Positions 8,875 through 16,825 of a stretch of 64,000 bases of DNA are shown here, one piece after another (within the stretch, counting starts at the first letter, position 1; every line of letters begins with the position of its first letter). Source of the DNA: Gordonibacter massiliensis (ex Traore et al. 2017) (GTDB taxonomy: Bacteria; Actinomycetota; Coriobacteriia; Coriobacteriales; Eggerthellaceae); contig LT827128.1 of the NCBI GenBank assembly GCA_900170005.1, positions 496,001 through 560,000 of the forward strand, given 5' to 3'. Both the position numbers and the translations under genes were made by a program. The notes under the pieces were generated by a model that did no database searches, was not told where the DNA came from, and saw nothing but the letters and a program-made list of their open reading frames with translations.

Positions 8875-9120
8875 CCGCTGTTAAACCGGCATCGACATGC
8901 ACCTGGCATTGTCATCCTGAGCGGAGGCGGCGCAAGCCGCCGGAGTCGAAGGATCCCGTACGGCGACAGCCTGAAGCGCCTCCGACTGGCACCGCGCGGT
9001 ATCCTTCGTCCCCGCTTCGCGTGCCCGAGAATTCGGCAGCCCGCTGAATTCCCGAATGCCCCGCTCGCTCAGGATGACAGCTCGTCGGCTTGCGGAATGT
9101 CAAGGGCGGTTTAGCAGCGG
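8875..9120. repeat. intergenic palindromic repeat, family B copy 1
   Basis: This 246-bp element begins CCGCTGTTAAACC and ends GGTTTAGCAGCGG. Inside it has GTCATCCTGAGCGGAGG near the left and CGCTCAGGATGACAG near the right, with GTCGAAGGATCCCGT in between. The whole sequence folds on itself. It fills most of the 443-bp gap between the small membrane protein and the Nudix gene; I see no gene there. The GTCATCCTGAG boxes are the type of site used by the IS110 element at 49.9 kb. Confidence 0.85.
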
Positions 9121-9158
9121 GCTCGATGATTTTCGTTCGATGCATTTGGCGGAGGGGG

Positions 9159-9635
9159 TCATTCGACCTCGCTCACCAGTTCCAAGTGCTCGGGCAGGTC
9201 GAATATCGCGGACTTGATGAACGAAGGGTAGAGGTATTCCCGCTCCAGCTGCTCGAAAGGCAGCCAGAAAAAGGCGTTCCGCCGTCCGTTCTCCTCGCAC
9301 GAGAACGTTTCGCCATGCGAGGCCAAAAGGGAGCCGGGCAAGCTCACCAAGAAGTAGAGGCACAGCTCGTGGAACCGCTCTCCGCTGGCATCTTCGGTGA
9401 AGAACGCCTGGCTGAGCCACAGCGGCCGCACGATGCGCGCCTCCGCCCGCATCTCTTCCCGCAGTTCGCGCAGCACGGCGTCCTCCGCCGTTTCGTGGAG
9501 CTCCACCTTGCCGCCGGGCAGGTAGAGGTAGGGACAGTGCCAATCGCGCATGACGAGCAGCCGCCCCTCGTCGACCGCAACCGCGCCCACCCGGTAATTG
9601 AACCGCCCCTCGCTCGTCGAATACGTCACATCCAT
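9159..9635 (-). CDS. Nudix hydrolase
   Basis: A 158-residue protein with a full Nudix box, GGKVELHETAEDAVLRELRE followed by EM, at about residues 41-62, giving the magnesium-binding glutamates. It would hydrolyse a nucleoside diphosphate linked to another moiety; the substrate cannot be told. The C-terminal half (FFWLPFEQLEREYLYPSFIK) is typical of the family members related to MutT/ADP-ribose enzymes. The start at 9635 is the first ATG with an upstream GAGG. It is followed downstream by repeat B copy 1. Confidence 0.85.
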   Translation of the reverse strand: MDVTYSTSEGRFNYRVGAVAVDEGRLLVMRDWHCPYLYLPGGKVELHETAEDAVLRELREEMRAEARIVRPLWLSQAFFTEDASGERFHELCLYFLVSLPGSLLASHGETFSCEENGRRNAFFWLPFEQLEREYLYPSFIKSAIFDLPEHLELVSEVE

Positions 9636-9714
9636 GGACTACCGCCTCTTCTCGTTTTCGGCCGAGGCTCGCGCTGGTTTGTCTCTTTTTGCTGGTTGCC
9701 CGCGAGTTCAAAGC

Positions 9715-9746
9715 GGCGCCCCGCTCGCTGGTGCGAACGGGGCGCC
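9715..9746 (-). terminator. hairpin downstream of ahcY
   Basis: Nine-base arms GGCGCCCCG (9715-9723) and CGGGGCGCC (9738-9746) lie 45 bp beyond the ahcY stop. On the minus strand only a short T run follows, so it is a moderate terminator candidate. Confidence 0.45.
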
Positions 9747-9789
9747 GGGGCATGCGGGCGTCGCGGGGTTTCCGCGTTCTCTGCGGTTC

Positions 9790-11055
9790 CTACGCCTGGC
9801 TGAAGTCCCAGGAGTTCATGTACTTGATCTGCTCCTCGGTGAGCGTGTCGATCTCGATGCCCAGCGTTTCCAGCTTCACGCGGGCCACGCCGTCGTCGAT
9901 CTCGGCCGGCACGTCGTACACCTTGTTCTCCAGCTCGCCGGCGTGGAGGTACAGGTACTCGGCGGCCAGCGCCTGGTTTGCGAAGCTCATGTCCATCACG
10001 GACGCGGGGTGTCCCTCGGCGCACGACAGGTTCACCAGGCGCCCCTGCGCCAGCACGATGACCGTGCGGCCGTCGGGGAGCGTGTACTCCTCCACCAGCG
10101 GCTTGAGCTCCTCTTTCTTCACGGCGTGCTCCTCAAGCCACACCAGGTTGATCTCGGAGTCGAAGTGGCCGGAGTTGCACACGATGGCGCCGTCCTTCAT
10201 GTTCTCGAAGGCGGGGGCGTCCACCACCTTGCAGTTGCCCGTCACCGTCACCCACACGTCGGCGAAGCGCGCGGCCTCGGCCGCGGGCATCACCTCGTAG
10301 CCCTCCATGTGCGCCTCGAGCGCCTTCAGGGGGTCCACCTCGCACACGATCACGCGCATGCCCATGCCCTTCGCGCGCAGGGCCAGGCCGCTGCCGCAGT
10401 AGCCGTAGCCCGAGATGACGATGGTGCGCCCGCACATGAGGCGGTTCGTGGCGCGGATGATGCCGTCGAGCGTGGACTGGCCGGTGCCGTAGTGGTTGTC
10501 GAAGCAGTGCTTCGTGTTGGCGTCGTTGATGTTGAACACGGGGTAGGCGAGCGTGCCCTCGGCGGCCATGGACATGAGGCGCACGACGCCCGTGGTGGTC
10601 TCCTCGGTGCCTCCCACCACGTGCTCCAGCTTGTCGGTGAACTTCGTGTGCAGCGCCGTGTCCAGATCGGCGCCGTCGTCCATGATGATCTGAGGGTTCG
10701 TGGCGATGACGGCTTCGATGTGCTTCTCGTACACGTCCATGTCCTCGCCGGCCACGGCGTGCACGTCGATGCCGAAGTCGCGCACGAGCGACGCGGCTGT
10801 GTCGTCCTGCGTGGACAGGGGGTTGGAAGCGCACAGCGTCACCTGCGCGCCCGAAGCGGTGAGGGCGCGCATGAGGTTCGCCGTCTCGGTGGTCACGTGC
10901 ATGCACGCGCCGATGCGCACGCCCTCGAGCGGGCGCTCGCGCTCGAAGCGCTCGCGGATGGACGCGAGCACGGGCATGTCGCGGTCGGCCCACATGATGC
11001 GCGCCAGTCCCTCGTCGGCCAGCGCGATGTCTTTGATGTCGTAGTTGTCGGGCAT
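9790..11055 (-). CDS. ahcY: adenosylhomocysteinase (S-adenosyl-L-homocysteine hydrolase)
   Basis: A 421-residue NAD-dependent enzyme that splits S-adenosylhomocysteine to adenosine and homocysteine, clearing the inhibitor made by methyltransferases. It has the substrate-region motifs MHVTTETANL, SNPLSTQDDTAA (with C in CASNPLST), the FNINDANTKHCFDN(H/Y) stretch, the NAD Rossmann loop GYGYCGSGLA, and CNSGHFDSEI near the C-terminus. Length is typical of the shorter bacterial form. The minus-strand ATG at 11055 is preceded by an AGGAGGC site. It is divergent from the glycosyltransferase gene. Confidence 0.95.
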   Translation of the reverse strand: MPDNYDIKDIALADEGLARIMWADRDMPVLASIRERFERERPLEGVRIGACMHVTTETANLMRALTASGAQVTLCASNPLSTQDDTAASLVRDFGIDVHAVAGEDMDVYEKHIEAVIATNPQIIMDDGADLDTALHTKFTDKLEHVVGGTEETTTGVVRLMSMAAEGTLAYPVFNINDANTKHCFDNHYGTGQSTLDGIIRATNRLMCGRTIVISGYGYCGSGLALRAKGMGMRVIVCEVDPLKALEAHMEGYEVMPAAEAARFADVWVTVTGNCKVVDAPAFENMKDGAIVCNSGHFDSEINLVWLEEHAVKKEELKPLVEEYTLPDGRTVIVLAQGRLVNLSCAEGHPASVMDMSFANQALAAEYLYLHAGELENKVYDVPAEIDDGVARVKLETLGIEIDTLTEEQIKYMNSWDFSQA

Positions 11056-11480
11056 GGTGCCTCCTGTGTATGATGCTCAAGCAAGGGAGAATCTCGTAAT
11101 CGCAAGCGTAGCACAGGCTCCAAGCGCCGCGGCACCCGCCGCCGTCCGTTTCATAAAAGCGACGGATGAAGGGCGTCTCGAGCGCATTCGGCGCACGTGT
11201 GAGCGACGGCGTTTGTGGAGTTCGTATGCACAACGTTTGTGAATCCTTGGCATTTCCCTCGCAAAAAACGGAAGAAACGGCAACGAAGAGACTCCCCGTT
11301 AGGACGAACGGCCGCGAAGTCGCTATAATCGTCCGAGCTTGCGAACTCGCATAACGGCACACGCATTTCAAACACACCACGCAGCGAAGGGGCGCCGAAG
11401 CCCTTTTGCCGGCGCGCATGCGAGCGAGCAGAGGACGGTCGACCGCAGAAGCGGGGCGGCCCGTAAAAGGAGCAAACGGA
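11056..11480. other. 425-bp divergent intergenic region without a gene
   Basis: No convincing ORF. It contains a consensus -10 box TATAAT at 11324-11329 for the glycosyltransferase gene, implying a leader of about 145 bases before its GTG; the matching -35 is weak. I looked for c-di-GMP and SAH riboswitch cores in the leaders on both sides and did not see one. Confidence 0.6.
11324..11329 (+). promoter_or_regulatory. TATAAT -10 box upstream of the glycosyltransferase
   Basis: A perfect TATAAT in the gap upstream of the GTG at 11481. The -35 region (TTAGGA at 11299-11304, 19-bp spacing) is poor, so the promoter may need an activator. Confidence 0.45.
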
Positions 11481-12806
11481 GTGCTAGACCAATTCTTCTC
11501 GCAGATATCGTTCATCGACATCTTCAATTTCTGCGTCTTTCTCACGTTCAGCATCTGCTACACCTATCAGCTTTACTATGTGTTCGTGGTGCTCACGCGC
11601 AAGCCGAAGAAGCTCGTCGCCAAGAAGAACCACCGCTTCGCCGCCGTCATCTCGGCCCGCAACGAGAGCGCCGTCATCGGCGACCTCATCCACTCCATCA
11701 AGGTGCAGAACTACCCCTCCGAGCTCATCGACGTGTTCGTCATCGCCGACAACTGCACGGACGACACGGCCGACGTCGCCCGCGAGGCCGGCGCCATCGT
11801 GTTCCCTCGCCGCAACGACAAGGAAGTGGGGAAGGGCTACGCGCTCGATTACGGCTTCCAGGTCATCCGCGAGCAGTACGCCGACCGCGGCTACGAGGCC
11901 TACTTCGTGTTCGACGCCGACAACGTGCTCGACGTGAACTACTTCCGCGAGATGAACGCCACGTTCGACAACGGCGCGAAGGCCTCCACCAGCTACCGCA
12001 ACTCCAAGAACTACGACTCGAACTGGATCTCCGCCGGCTACGCCGTGTGGTTCCTGCGCGAGGCGAAGTTCCTGTCCCAGGCGCGCCTCACGCTCAACAC
12101 GAGCTGCGTGGTGTCGGGCACGGGCTTCTTCATCGCCGCCGACATCATCGAGAAGCATGGCGGCTGGAAGTGGCACCTGCTCACCGAGGACATCGAGTTT
12201 TCCACGAACAGCATCCTGGAGGGCGTGCGCATCAGCTACACGCCCACGGCCATCCTTTACGACGAGCAGCCCACCACCTTCCGCGATTCGTGGAACCAGC
12301 GCTTCCGCTGGGCGAAGGGCTTCTACCAGGTGTTCTGGCACTACGGTGCCCGCTTGGCGAAGGGTGTCGTCGCCAACCCCAAGGGCGCGCGCTTCGCCTG
12401 CTACGACATGCTCATGACCATCGCGCCGGGCATGCTGCTCACCGTGGTTTCGGTGCTGTTCAACGCCATCATCATCGTGCTGGCCGCCACGGGCATGATG
12501 TCCACGGGCGTCATGATAGCTTCGTCGCTCTCGTCCATCTTCTTCTGCCTGTTCAACTACCTGGTGTTCATGTTCATGTTCGGCGTGCTCACCACGTTCG
12601 TGGAGTGGGACTCCATTCACGCCCCCACGGGCAAGAAGGTGCTCTACATGTTCACGTTCCCCTTCTTCATGCTCACCTACATCCCCATCGCGCTCGTCGC
12701 GCTGGTGAAGAAGTGCAAGTGGAAGCCCATCCAGCACAGCATCTCGGTGGACGTGGCCGAGTTCTCCGACGCCGCCGCGAACGCCAAGCGCGAGCGCACG
12801 ATGTAG
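11481..12806 (+). CDS. processive membrane glycosyltransferase (GT2, cellulose/hyaluronan-synthase-like)
   Basis: A 441-residue inner-membrane enzyme. An N-terminal helix (about 10-35) is followed by the GT2 catalytic domain: ISARNESAVIG, IADNCTDDTAD, the metal-binding FDADN, the acceptor aspartate in LLTEDIEFS, and the processivity motif QRFRW. Three to four transmembrane helices follow (MLLTVVSVLFNAIIIVL, SIFFCLFNYLVFMFMFGVL, MFTFPFFMLTYIPIALVALV). It should polymerise and possibly export a beta-linked glycan from UDP-sugars. Start is the GTG at 11481, with AAAAGGAG eight bases upstream. No partner genes are adjacent, and there is no PilZ domain, so the product is unknown. Confidence 0.88.
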   Translation: MLDQFFSQISFIDIFNFCVFLTFSICYTYQLYYVFVVLTRKPKKLVAKKNHRFAAVISARNESAVIGDLIHSIKVQNYPSELIDVFVIADNCTDDTADVAREAGAIVFPRRNDKEVGKGYALDYGFQVIREQYADRGYEAYFVFDADNVLDVNYFREMNATFDNGAKASTSYRNSKNYDSNWISAGYAVWFLREAKFLSQARLTLNTSCVVSGTGFFIAADIIEKHGGWKWHLLTEDIEFSTNSILEGVRISYTPTAILYDEQPTTFRDSWNQRFRWAKGFYQVFWHYGARLAKGVVANPKGARFACYDMLMTIAPGMLLTVVSVLFNAIIIVLAATGMMSTGVMIASSLSSIFFCLFNYLVFMFMFGVLTTFVEWDSIHAPTGKKVLYMFTFPFFMLTYIPIALVALVKKCKWKPIQHSISVDVAEFSDAAANAKRERTM

Positions 12807-12834
12807 CGCATCGGCTGAAAGCCGGAAACGTCGT

Positions 12835-12862
12835 ACGGCGGGCCTGCAGGCCCGCCGTTTTG
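12835..12862 (+). terminator. Rho-independent terminator after the glycosyltransferase
   Basis: The near-perfect palindrome ACGGCGGGCC-TGCA-GGCCCGCCGT is followed by TTTTGC, directly after the gene. Confidence 0.8.
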
Positions 12863-13025
12863 CGTTCGAGGAGGGCGCGCGATGGCGGAAGACGCGCAGG
12901 TCGCCGATCCCGGCGAAGCCGGAATACTCTCATCAGCGAAGGGAGGGACGGTGGAGGGGAAGGCGCTCGGTGCCGGCGCCTCGCAGGGTGCGGAGGCTGC
13001 CGCGTTCGGTCTGCTTCGGCTGAGG

Positions 13026-13292
13026 CTATCTGCTGTTCATGAGTTCTCTGTCGATGGCCTTGCGGAAGAAATCCGACTTGCTTTCGCCTCGTTGCTTCGC
13101 CGCGGCCTCAACGGCCCGGATGCGAGAGCGGGGGAGGCGGAAAGACACCGTCTCCATATCCTCGTCGTAGAGCTTCGGGCGCCCCATGGCAACCTCTCCG
13201 TGTCCACGCCAGGTGCCTTTTTCGTATTCTTCCGCCATCTTGTCGAGCATTTCGTCGGTCAAAACAGTGCCATCGTCCGCTCGGTATTCCAT
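13026..13292 (-). CDS. putative antitoxin (BrnA/ribbon-helix-helix-like)
   Basis: An 88-residue protein with a disordered acidic N-terminus (YRADDGTVLTDEMLDKMAEE) and a C-terminal ribbon-helix-helix pattern (METVSFRLPRSRIRAVEAAA, KQRGESKSDFFRKAIDREL). The upstream gene ends two bases before its start, and its ATG has AAAGGAG, so the pair is one operon. The toxin-first order and RHH domain resemble brnTA and related type II systems. It would bind the toxin and repress the shared promoter. Confidence 0.7.
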   Translation of the reverse strand: MEYRADDGTVLTDEMLDKMAEEYEKGTWRGHGEVAMGRPKLYDEDMETVSFRLPRSRIRAVEAAAKQRGESKSDFFRKAIDRELMNSR

Positions 13293-13294
13293 GC

Positions 13295-13567
13295 TCAGCT
13301 CCTTTCGATCCTCAGCTCTTTGAGCGTGTTTGCGGAAGGCGGCGTCATGGCGTGGTATATGAGCCAATTGCCGTCGGCGAGCCGGGTTGCCACCATCTCC
13401 ACGAGCCTCCCGTTGCCGTCGAAGCCGATGGCAACGTACTCGTTCGGGTTCTTCCGTGTTCTCTGCGTAGATGCGATAGCGTTCTTCCAAGCTGCGAGCA
13501 CGTCGGCGTTCGCAAGTTCCGGATGACGATCTCGAACGCGACGATGCACGGTGATGTTTGGATCCAT
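13295..13567 (-). CDS. putative toxin of a type II toxin-antitoxin pair
   Basis: A 90-residue basic protein: DPNITVHRRVRDRHPELANA, ADVLAAWKNAIASTQRTRKN, EYVAIGFDGNGRLVEMVATR, NWLIYHAMTPPSANTLKEL. The alternation of a helix with a four-stranded sheet (YVAIGFD, LVEMVAT, WLIYHA) suggests a small RelE/BrnT-like fold, but I cannot assign a named family. It starts at ATG 13567 with GTAGGAG seven bases upstream, has its own clear promoter and is followed by the antitoxin gene. Confidence 0.65.
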   Translation of the reverse strand: MDPNITVHRRVRDRHPELANADVLAAWKNAIASTQRTRKNPNEYVAIGFDGNGRLVEMVATRLADGNWLIYHAMTPPSANTLKELRIERS

Positions 13568-13595
13568 ATCGAGGCTCCTACTTTTGTATTGCATA

Positions 13596-13624
13596 AGTAT
13601 AATGATCGTTCGATTTTCGGTCAA
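13596..13624 (-). promoter_or_regulatory. promoter of the toxin-antitoxin operon
   Basis: Read on the minus strand: TTGACC (13624-13619), exactly 17 bp, TATACT (13601-13596), about 28 bases upstream of the toxin ATG. This is one of the best sigma-70-type promoters in the window. Confidence 0.75.
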
Positions 13625-13691
13625 GCTTGTCAAGCCGGTGTCGTCTACGAGTCGTTCATGAGGGCCGTTCTTTCTGCATCGCGGGCCGGTT

Positions 13692-14438
13692 CTACCACAC
13701 GCGGGCGAAGGTGAGGCACCACACGCGTGCGGCGCCGGCGCGGCGCAGGGCGTCGGTGGCGTCGAACAGCGTGGCGCCCGTGGTGCACACGTCGTCAACC
13801 AGCAGGATGCGCTCGGGTACGGTGGCTCCCGGCAGGGCCTCGAAGCGGCCGGCCGTGTTGTCCATGCGTGCCCGACGCGACAGCGAGCGCTGGTCGCGGG
13901 TGCGAGGACGGGCGAGCGGCGAGACGCACGGCAGGTCGAGCCGCTGCGCCACCCCGCGCGCCAGCAGCTCCGCATGGTCGAAGCCGCGATGCCTTCGCGC
14001 GGCGGACGAAGCCGGCACGAACGCCACGGCGTCCGGCTCCCAGGCGGGCGGCCGTGCCCGCGCCATGAGCCGCGCCATGGGCTCGGCCAGGCGGCGCTCT
14101 CCTTGGTCCTTGTACGTGCGCACGATGCGCGCGGCATCCGCCTCGAACGTGACGGTGCTCGCGCACCCGTCGAAGGGCACGATGTCCCGACCTGCGCGCG
14201 AGAGCGTCACCGGGTTGCACTCGCTGCACTGCACGCGACCGAATGGGGCCCCGCACCTCGGGCAGGCACGCCACCAGTCCAGATAGGGCAGGGCGCGCAG
14301 GCATGCGTCGCATAGCACCTCCCCGGGCTCGTCGCACACGGCGCAGCGGGTCGGCCACAGCGTTTCCGCCAGGGCCTCGGCCGCTCCGGCGGCGTACGCA
14401 TGCGCTCTGTCGACGAGGAATGACATGCCTTCGAGCAT
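13692..14438 (-). CDS. comF: ComF-family phosphoribosyltransferase-like protein
   Basis: A 248-residue protein. The N-terminal zinc ribbon has CAVCDEPGEVLCDACL and CPRCGAPFGRVQCSEC; the C-terminal phosphoribosyltransferase domain has FVPASSAARRHRGFDHAELL, RTRDQRSLSRRAR and the PRPP loop ILLVDDVCTTGATL. ComF proteins are needed for DNA uptake in competent bacteria and are widespread elsewhere. No other competence gene is visible here. Start 14438 is uncertain; an internal ATG at 14426 is an alternative. Confidence 0.9.
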   Translation of the reverse strand: MLEGMSFLVDRAHAYAAGAAEALAETLWPTRCAVCDEPGEVLCDACLRALPYLDWWRACPRCGAPFGRVQCSECNPVTLSRAGRDIVPFDGCASTVTFEADAARIVRTYKDQGERRLAEPMARLMARARPPAWEPDAVAFVPASSAARRHRGFDHAELLARGVAQRLDLPCVSPLARPRTRDQRSLSRRARMDNTAGRFEALPGATVPERILLVDDVCTTGATLFDATDALRRAGAARVWCLTFARVW

Positions 14439-14449
14439 AGCGCCGCAAC

Positions 14450-14592
14450 CTTGCCCGCCGACCGTATTTCAACCGTCGCCGTGTCGCCCGAACCTTGCAC
14501 GGATCTTGCAGGGCGACCGCGCGTATCTTGCCCGCCGGTCGCACGGACCTTGCACAGGCGCTGCGCGAACCTTGCATGACGGCGCTGACTCG
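14450..14592. repeat. degenerate 22-bp tandem array with CTTGC blocks
   Basis: CTTGC occurs at 14450, 14494, 14505, 14527, 14549 and 14571. All spacings are multiples of 11 bp (44, 11, 22, 22, 22). Units read like CTTGCACAGGCGCTGCGCGA with a degenerate GC-rich tail. It lies immediately upstream of comF. It could be a helically phased protein-binding array or simply a decayed tandem repeat. Confidence 0.6.
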
Positions 14593-14637
14593 GCAGCGGA
14601 TAGGTGGCGGTTTGATGCAGCGGCCGACCTCCGAAAA

Positions 14638-14818
14638 GCACGAAAATCACCGCTGTGAAGCGTTTCGAGGGGTTTGAACAGCTTCGAGGCATCCCAAACA
14701 GGTTTGTGCCATGCGCGAACGCGTCGACGCGTTTCTCTGATCAGGGGTTTTCCGAGGTGGCGATCGGTGCAGGTTGAAAACTGGCAAGAGCATCGCTTCA
14801 CAGCGGTGATTTTCGTGC
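14638..14818. repeat. 181-bp element bounded by perfect 25-bp inverted repeats
   Basis: Arms 14638-14662 and 14794-14818 are exact reverse complements (starting GCACGAAAATCACCGCTGTG). The 131-base interior has no ORF of note. The structure fits a MITE-like element or a large structured transcript. It sits directly before repeat B copy 2. Confidence 0.75.
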
Positions 14819-14836
14819 GTTTCAGGTCGAGTCCGG

Positions 14837-15174
14837 TGTTAAGCCAGCATTTACATGCACTTGGCCGGGTTGCCGTCCTGAGCATGCAACAGTCCGGTGG
14901 ACTGTTGCACTCCCGAGCACGCGGAGCGGGCGCAGGGAGGCGTCGTGAAGCGATGAGCGGCGCGAGCCGCCGGAGTCGAAAGATCCCCCGCGGCGTTAGC
15001 CGGGACGCCTTCGGCTGGCGTCAGCCGAAGCGCCTCCGTCCCCGCTTCGCGGGGCCTCCCTGCGCCCGCTCCGCGTACTCGGGGCCTCGTCTGTCCGGCG
15101 GGCTGTCGAATGCTCCGCTCGCTCAGGATGACAACTCGTCGGCCTGCGGAATGTCGATGCCGGTTTAACAGCGG
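14837..15174. repeat. intergenic palindromic repeat, family B copy 2 (long form)
   Basis: This begins GTGTTAAGCCAGCATTTAC and ends GATGCCGGTTTAACAGCGG, with CGCTCAGGATGACAACTCG near the right end. Compared with copies 1 and 3 it has extra internal palindromes (GCAACAGTCCGGTGGACTGTTGC at 14885-14907, CGCGGAGCGGGCG, and a GGCGTCAGCC block), and lengthens to 338 bp. Confidence 0.8.
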
Positions 15175-15203
15175 AAGCCCTGCCATTCCGCATCAAACCT
15201 TCC

Positions 15204-15334
15204 GGGGGGGGGGCTGCGGGGCACGCTTGCGGCTGCCTCTTATACACACCTGACGCTGCCGACGAACACCCTTGTGGAGATGCCGGTGTGGCCCGTACCA
15301 TTAAAAAAGGGGGGGCTGCGGGGCACGCTTGCGG
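15204..15334. other. assembly artefact: Nextera-type adapter, index, P5-like tail, poly-A and poly-G
   Basis: At 15233-15265 the sequence matches the 33-base Nextera transposase read-through adapter at 31 positions (it contains TCTTATACACA and CTGACGCTGCCGACGA). Eight bases (15266-15273) fall where an index would be, and 15274-15302 match the reversed P5 tail at about 21 of 29 positions, ending CCGTACCATT. Then follow six A (15303-15308) and seven G (15309-15315), as produced by two-colour chemistry past the fragment end. The 19-base string CTGCGGGGCACGCTTGCGG occurs both before (15214-15232) and after (15316-15334), so about 102 bp here is probably not in the organism. Confidence 0.9.
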
Positions 15335-15794
15335 GGCGGCCCGGCACGACGTCGATCGTTTTCCTGTGGGTGCGACCGCGCTCCGCTGCACGGGCGCCGC
15401 GCTCCTCCAATCTGCCATGCCTCGGTCTGGCAAGGGCGCGCGCGTTACCTTCGAACCTATTCGTGCGTTTATGCGGGCTGCGCTTCCGAGGGTTTTCCCT
15501 ATCTGGTAAACTGAACGGTGCTTCTTTCGAGTCTGTAGTTGCGGGGCGTTTGCCCCAAGTCCATGGCAGATGCGGTCGAAAGGATCCACGTAAGTCGCAC
15601 CGGCTCGACCGGTGGGCGATCATGGCGCATCCTAGAGGTAAGTCGCACCGCCCGGCTATTAACGCGGCATACGGCCGCGACGGGCGAGAGGGCACCCGGT
15701 GCAAGCTTGGGCCCCGGTGCGCGAGTGTGGGGGCAAAGACTAGGTCAGTCGAAAGGGGCGCTTTGAGAGAGAAACGGATGGAGGAACACCGGAT
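15335..15794. other. leader region upstream of the solute-binding protein gene
   Basis: No gene is seen. A candidate extended -10 (TGGTAAACT, ending 15512) lies about 280 bases before the ATG. A 13-bp direct repeat GTAAGTCGCACCG occurs at 15590-15602 and 15638-15650. I tested it by eye for tmRNA, RNase P, SRP, T-box and cobalamin cores and found none. Confidence 0.5.
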
Positions 15795-16778
15795 ATGAAG
15801 CGTATGAAGGCGCTCGCGTGCTGTGCGGCGGCGGCCTGTTTGGCGATGGTGCTGGCAGGGTGCTCGTCGCAGCAAAGTTACACCCCTCCCGAGAAGAGCC
15901 CGACCGTGTCGTCGCCGACCATCAGCAAGGCCGGCACGCTGCGCGTGGGAGTGAACGCGGGTTCTCCTCCGCTGGCCGGCTCGCCCTCCTCTTCGTCCAA
16001 GATCGTGGGCATCGACGTCGACGTGGCCGCCGCGCTCGCCGACGAGCTGGGCCTGAAGCTGGAGATCGTCGACGTGGGCACGGATCCCGAAGCCGCGCTC
16101 AAGGAGAGCAAGGTCGATATCGTCATGGGCGTCGGCTCCGAAACCGACGTGTCGTTCTGGAGATCCGCGGCGTACCTGCCCAAGGGCGTGGCGCTGTTCT
16201 CCACGACGTCGAACACGACGGTTCCCACGAAGGCGTCCGCTCCCAAGATTGCCGCCCAGGTGTCGTCCACGAGCTCTTGGCAGGTCACCAACGAGTTCGG
16301 CGAAGATGCGCTCGTGGCCGAGAACGACCTCAAGAGCGCGTTCTCCGACCTCGCTGCGGGCACCGTGCAGTACGTGGCGGCCGACGCAATCATCGGTATG
16401 TACGCCGCGCACGGCGGCGGGTACGACGCGCATATCGTGGCGCTCATGCAGCAGCCCGGCGGCTACTGCGTCGGAGTGCTCGACACGAACACCGAGCTGA
16501 AGCAGGCCGTGTCCGCCGCGGTCGAAACCCTCACGGGCGGCGGCATGGTGTCGGTCATCGAGATGAAGTGGCTCGGCGCGGCGCTCGACACGTCCGCGCT
16601 GCCGCTCACGGCCGGCGCCTCGTCCACGAAGTCCAACGGCACGGGCACCACGACCCAGCAGGGCAACGCGTCTGCGGCGAGCAGCGCAACCGACGGCGAC
16701 GAGCCGGTCGCCGACGAGGACGAGGGCGACCCCGCCAGCAACGCCGGCCAGAACGCCGTGCAACCGCAGGCCGCATAA
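15795..16778 (+). CDS. extracellular solute-binding lipoprotein (SBP family 3-like)
   Basis: A 327-residue lipoprotein: signal MKRMKALACCAAAACLAMVL with lipobox LAGC. The mature part starts with a Ser/Thr/Pro linker and then GTLRVGVNAGSPPLAG, IVGIDVDVAAALADELGLKL, and VDIVMGVGSETDV, the pattern of amino-acid-type periplasmic binding proteins. A Ser/Thr/Gly-rich and acidic low-complexity tail occupies the last 60 residues. No permease or ATPase gene lies beside it, so it may be an orphan receptor or serve a distant transporter. Upstream region holds a 13-bp direct repeat. Confidence 0.85.
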   Translation: MKRMKALACCAAAACLAMVLAGCSSQQSYTPPEKSPTVSSPTISKAGTLRVGVNAGSPPLAGSPSSSSKIVGIDVDVAAALADELGLKLEIVDVGTDPEAALKESKVDIVMGVGSETDVSFWRSAAYLPKGVALFSTTSNTTVPTKASAPKIAAQVSSTSSWQVTNEFGEDALVAENDLKSAFSDLAAGTVQYVAADAIIGMYAAHGGGYDAHIVALMQQPGGYCVGVLDTNTELKQAVSAAVETLTGGGMVSVIEMKWLGAALDTSALPLTAGASSTKSNGTGTTTQQGNASAASSATDGDEPVADEDEGDPASNAGQNAVQPQAA

Positions 16779-16825
16779 CGATTCCGGTCAAGCAGCGGCA
16801 GGCCGCCTCGGTCTGCCGGGATCCG

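Noticed and set aside
8912-9145. ORF inside repeat B copy 1 (and similar ORFs in copies 2-4)
   Set aside because: The frames come from the palindromic repeat; the proteins are unlike each other and lack ribosome-binding sites.
11056-11480. Riboswitch (SAH or c-di-GMP) in the ahcY/glycosyltransferase gap
   Set aside because: Expected for either gene, but the consensus cores do not match.
15335-15794. Possible tmRNA, RNase P or SRP RNA in the long leader
   Set aside because: None of the conserved cores could be found on either strand.
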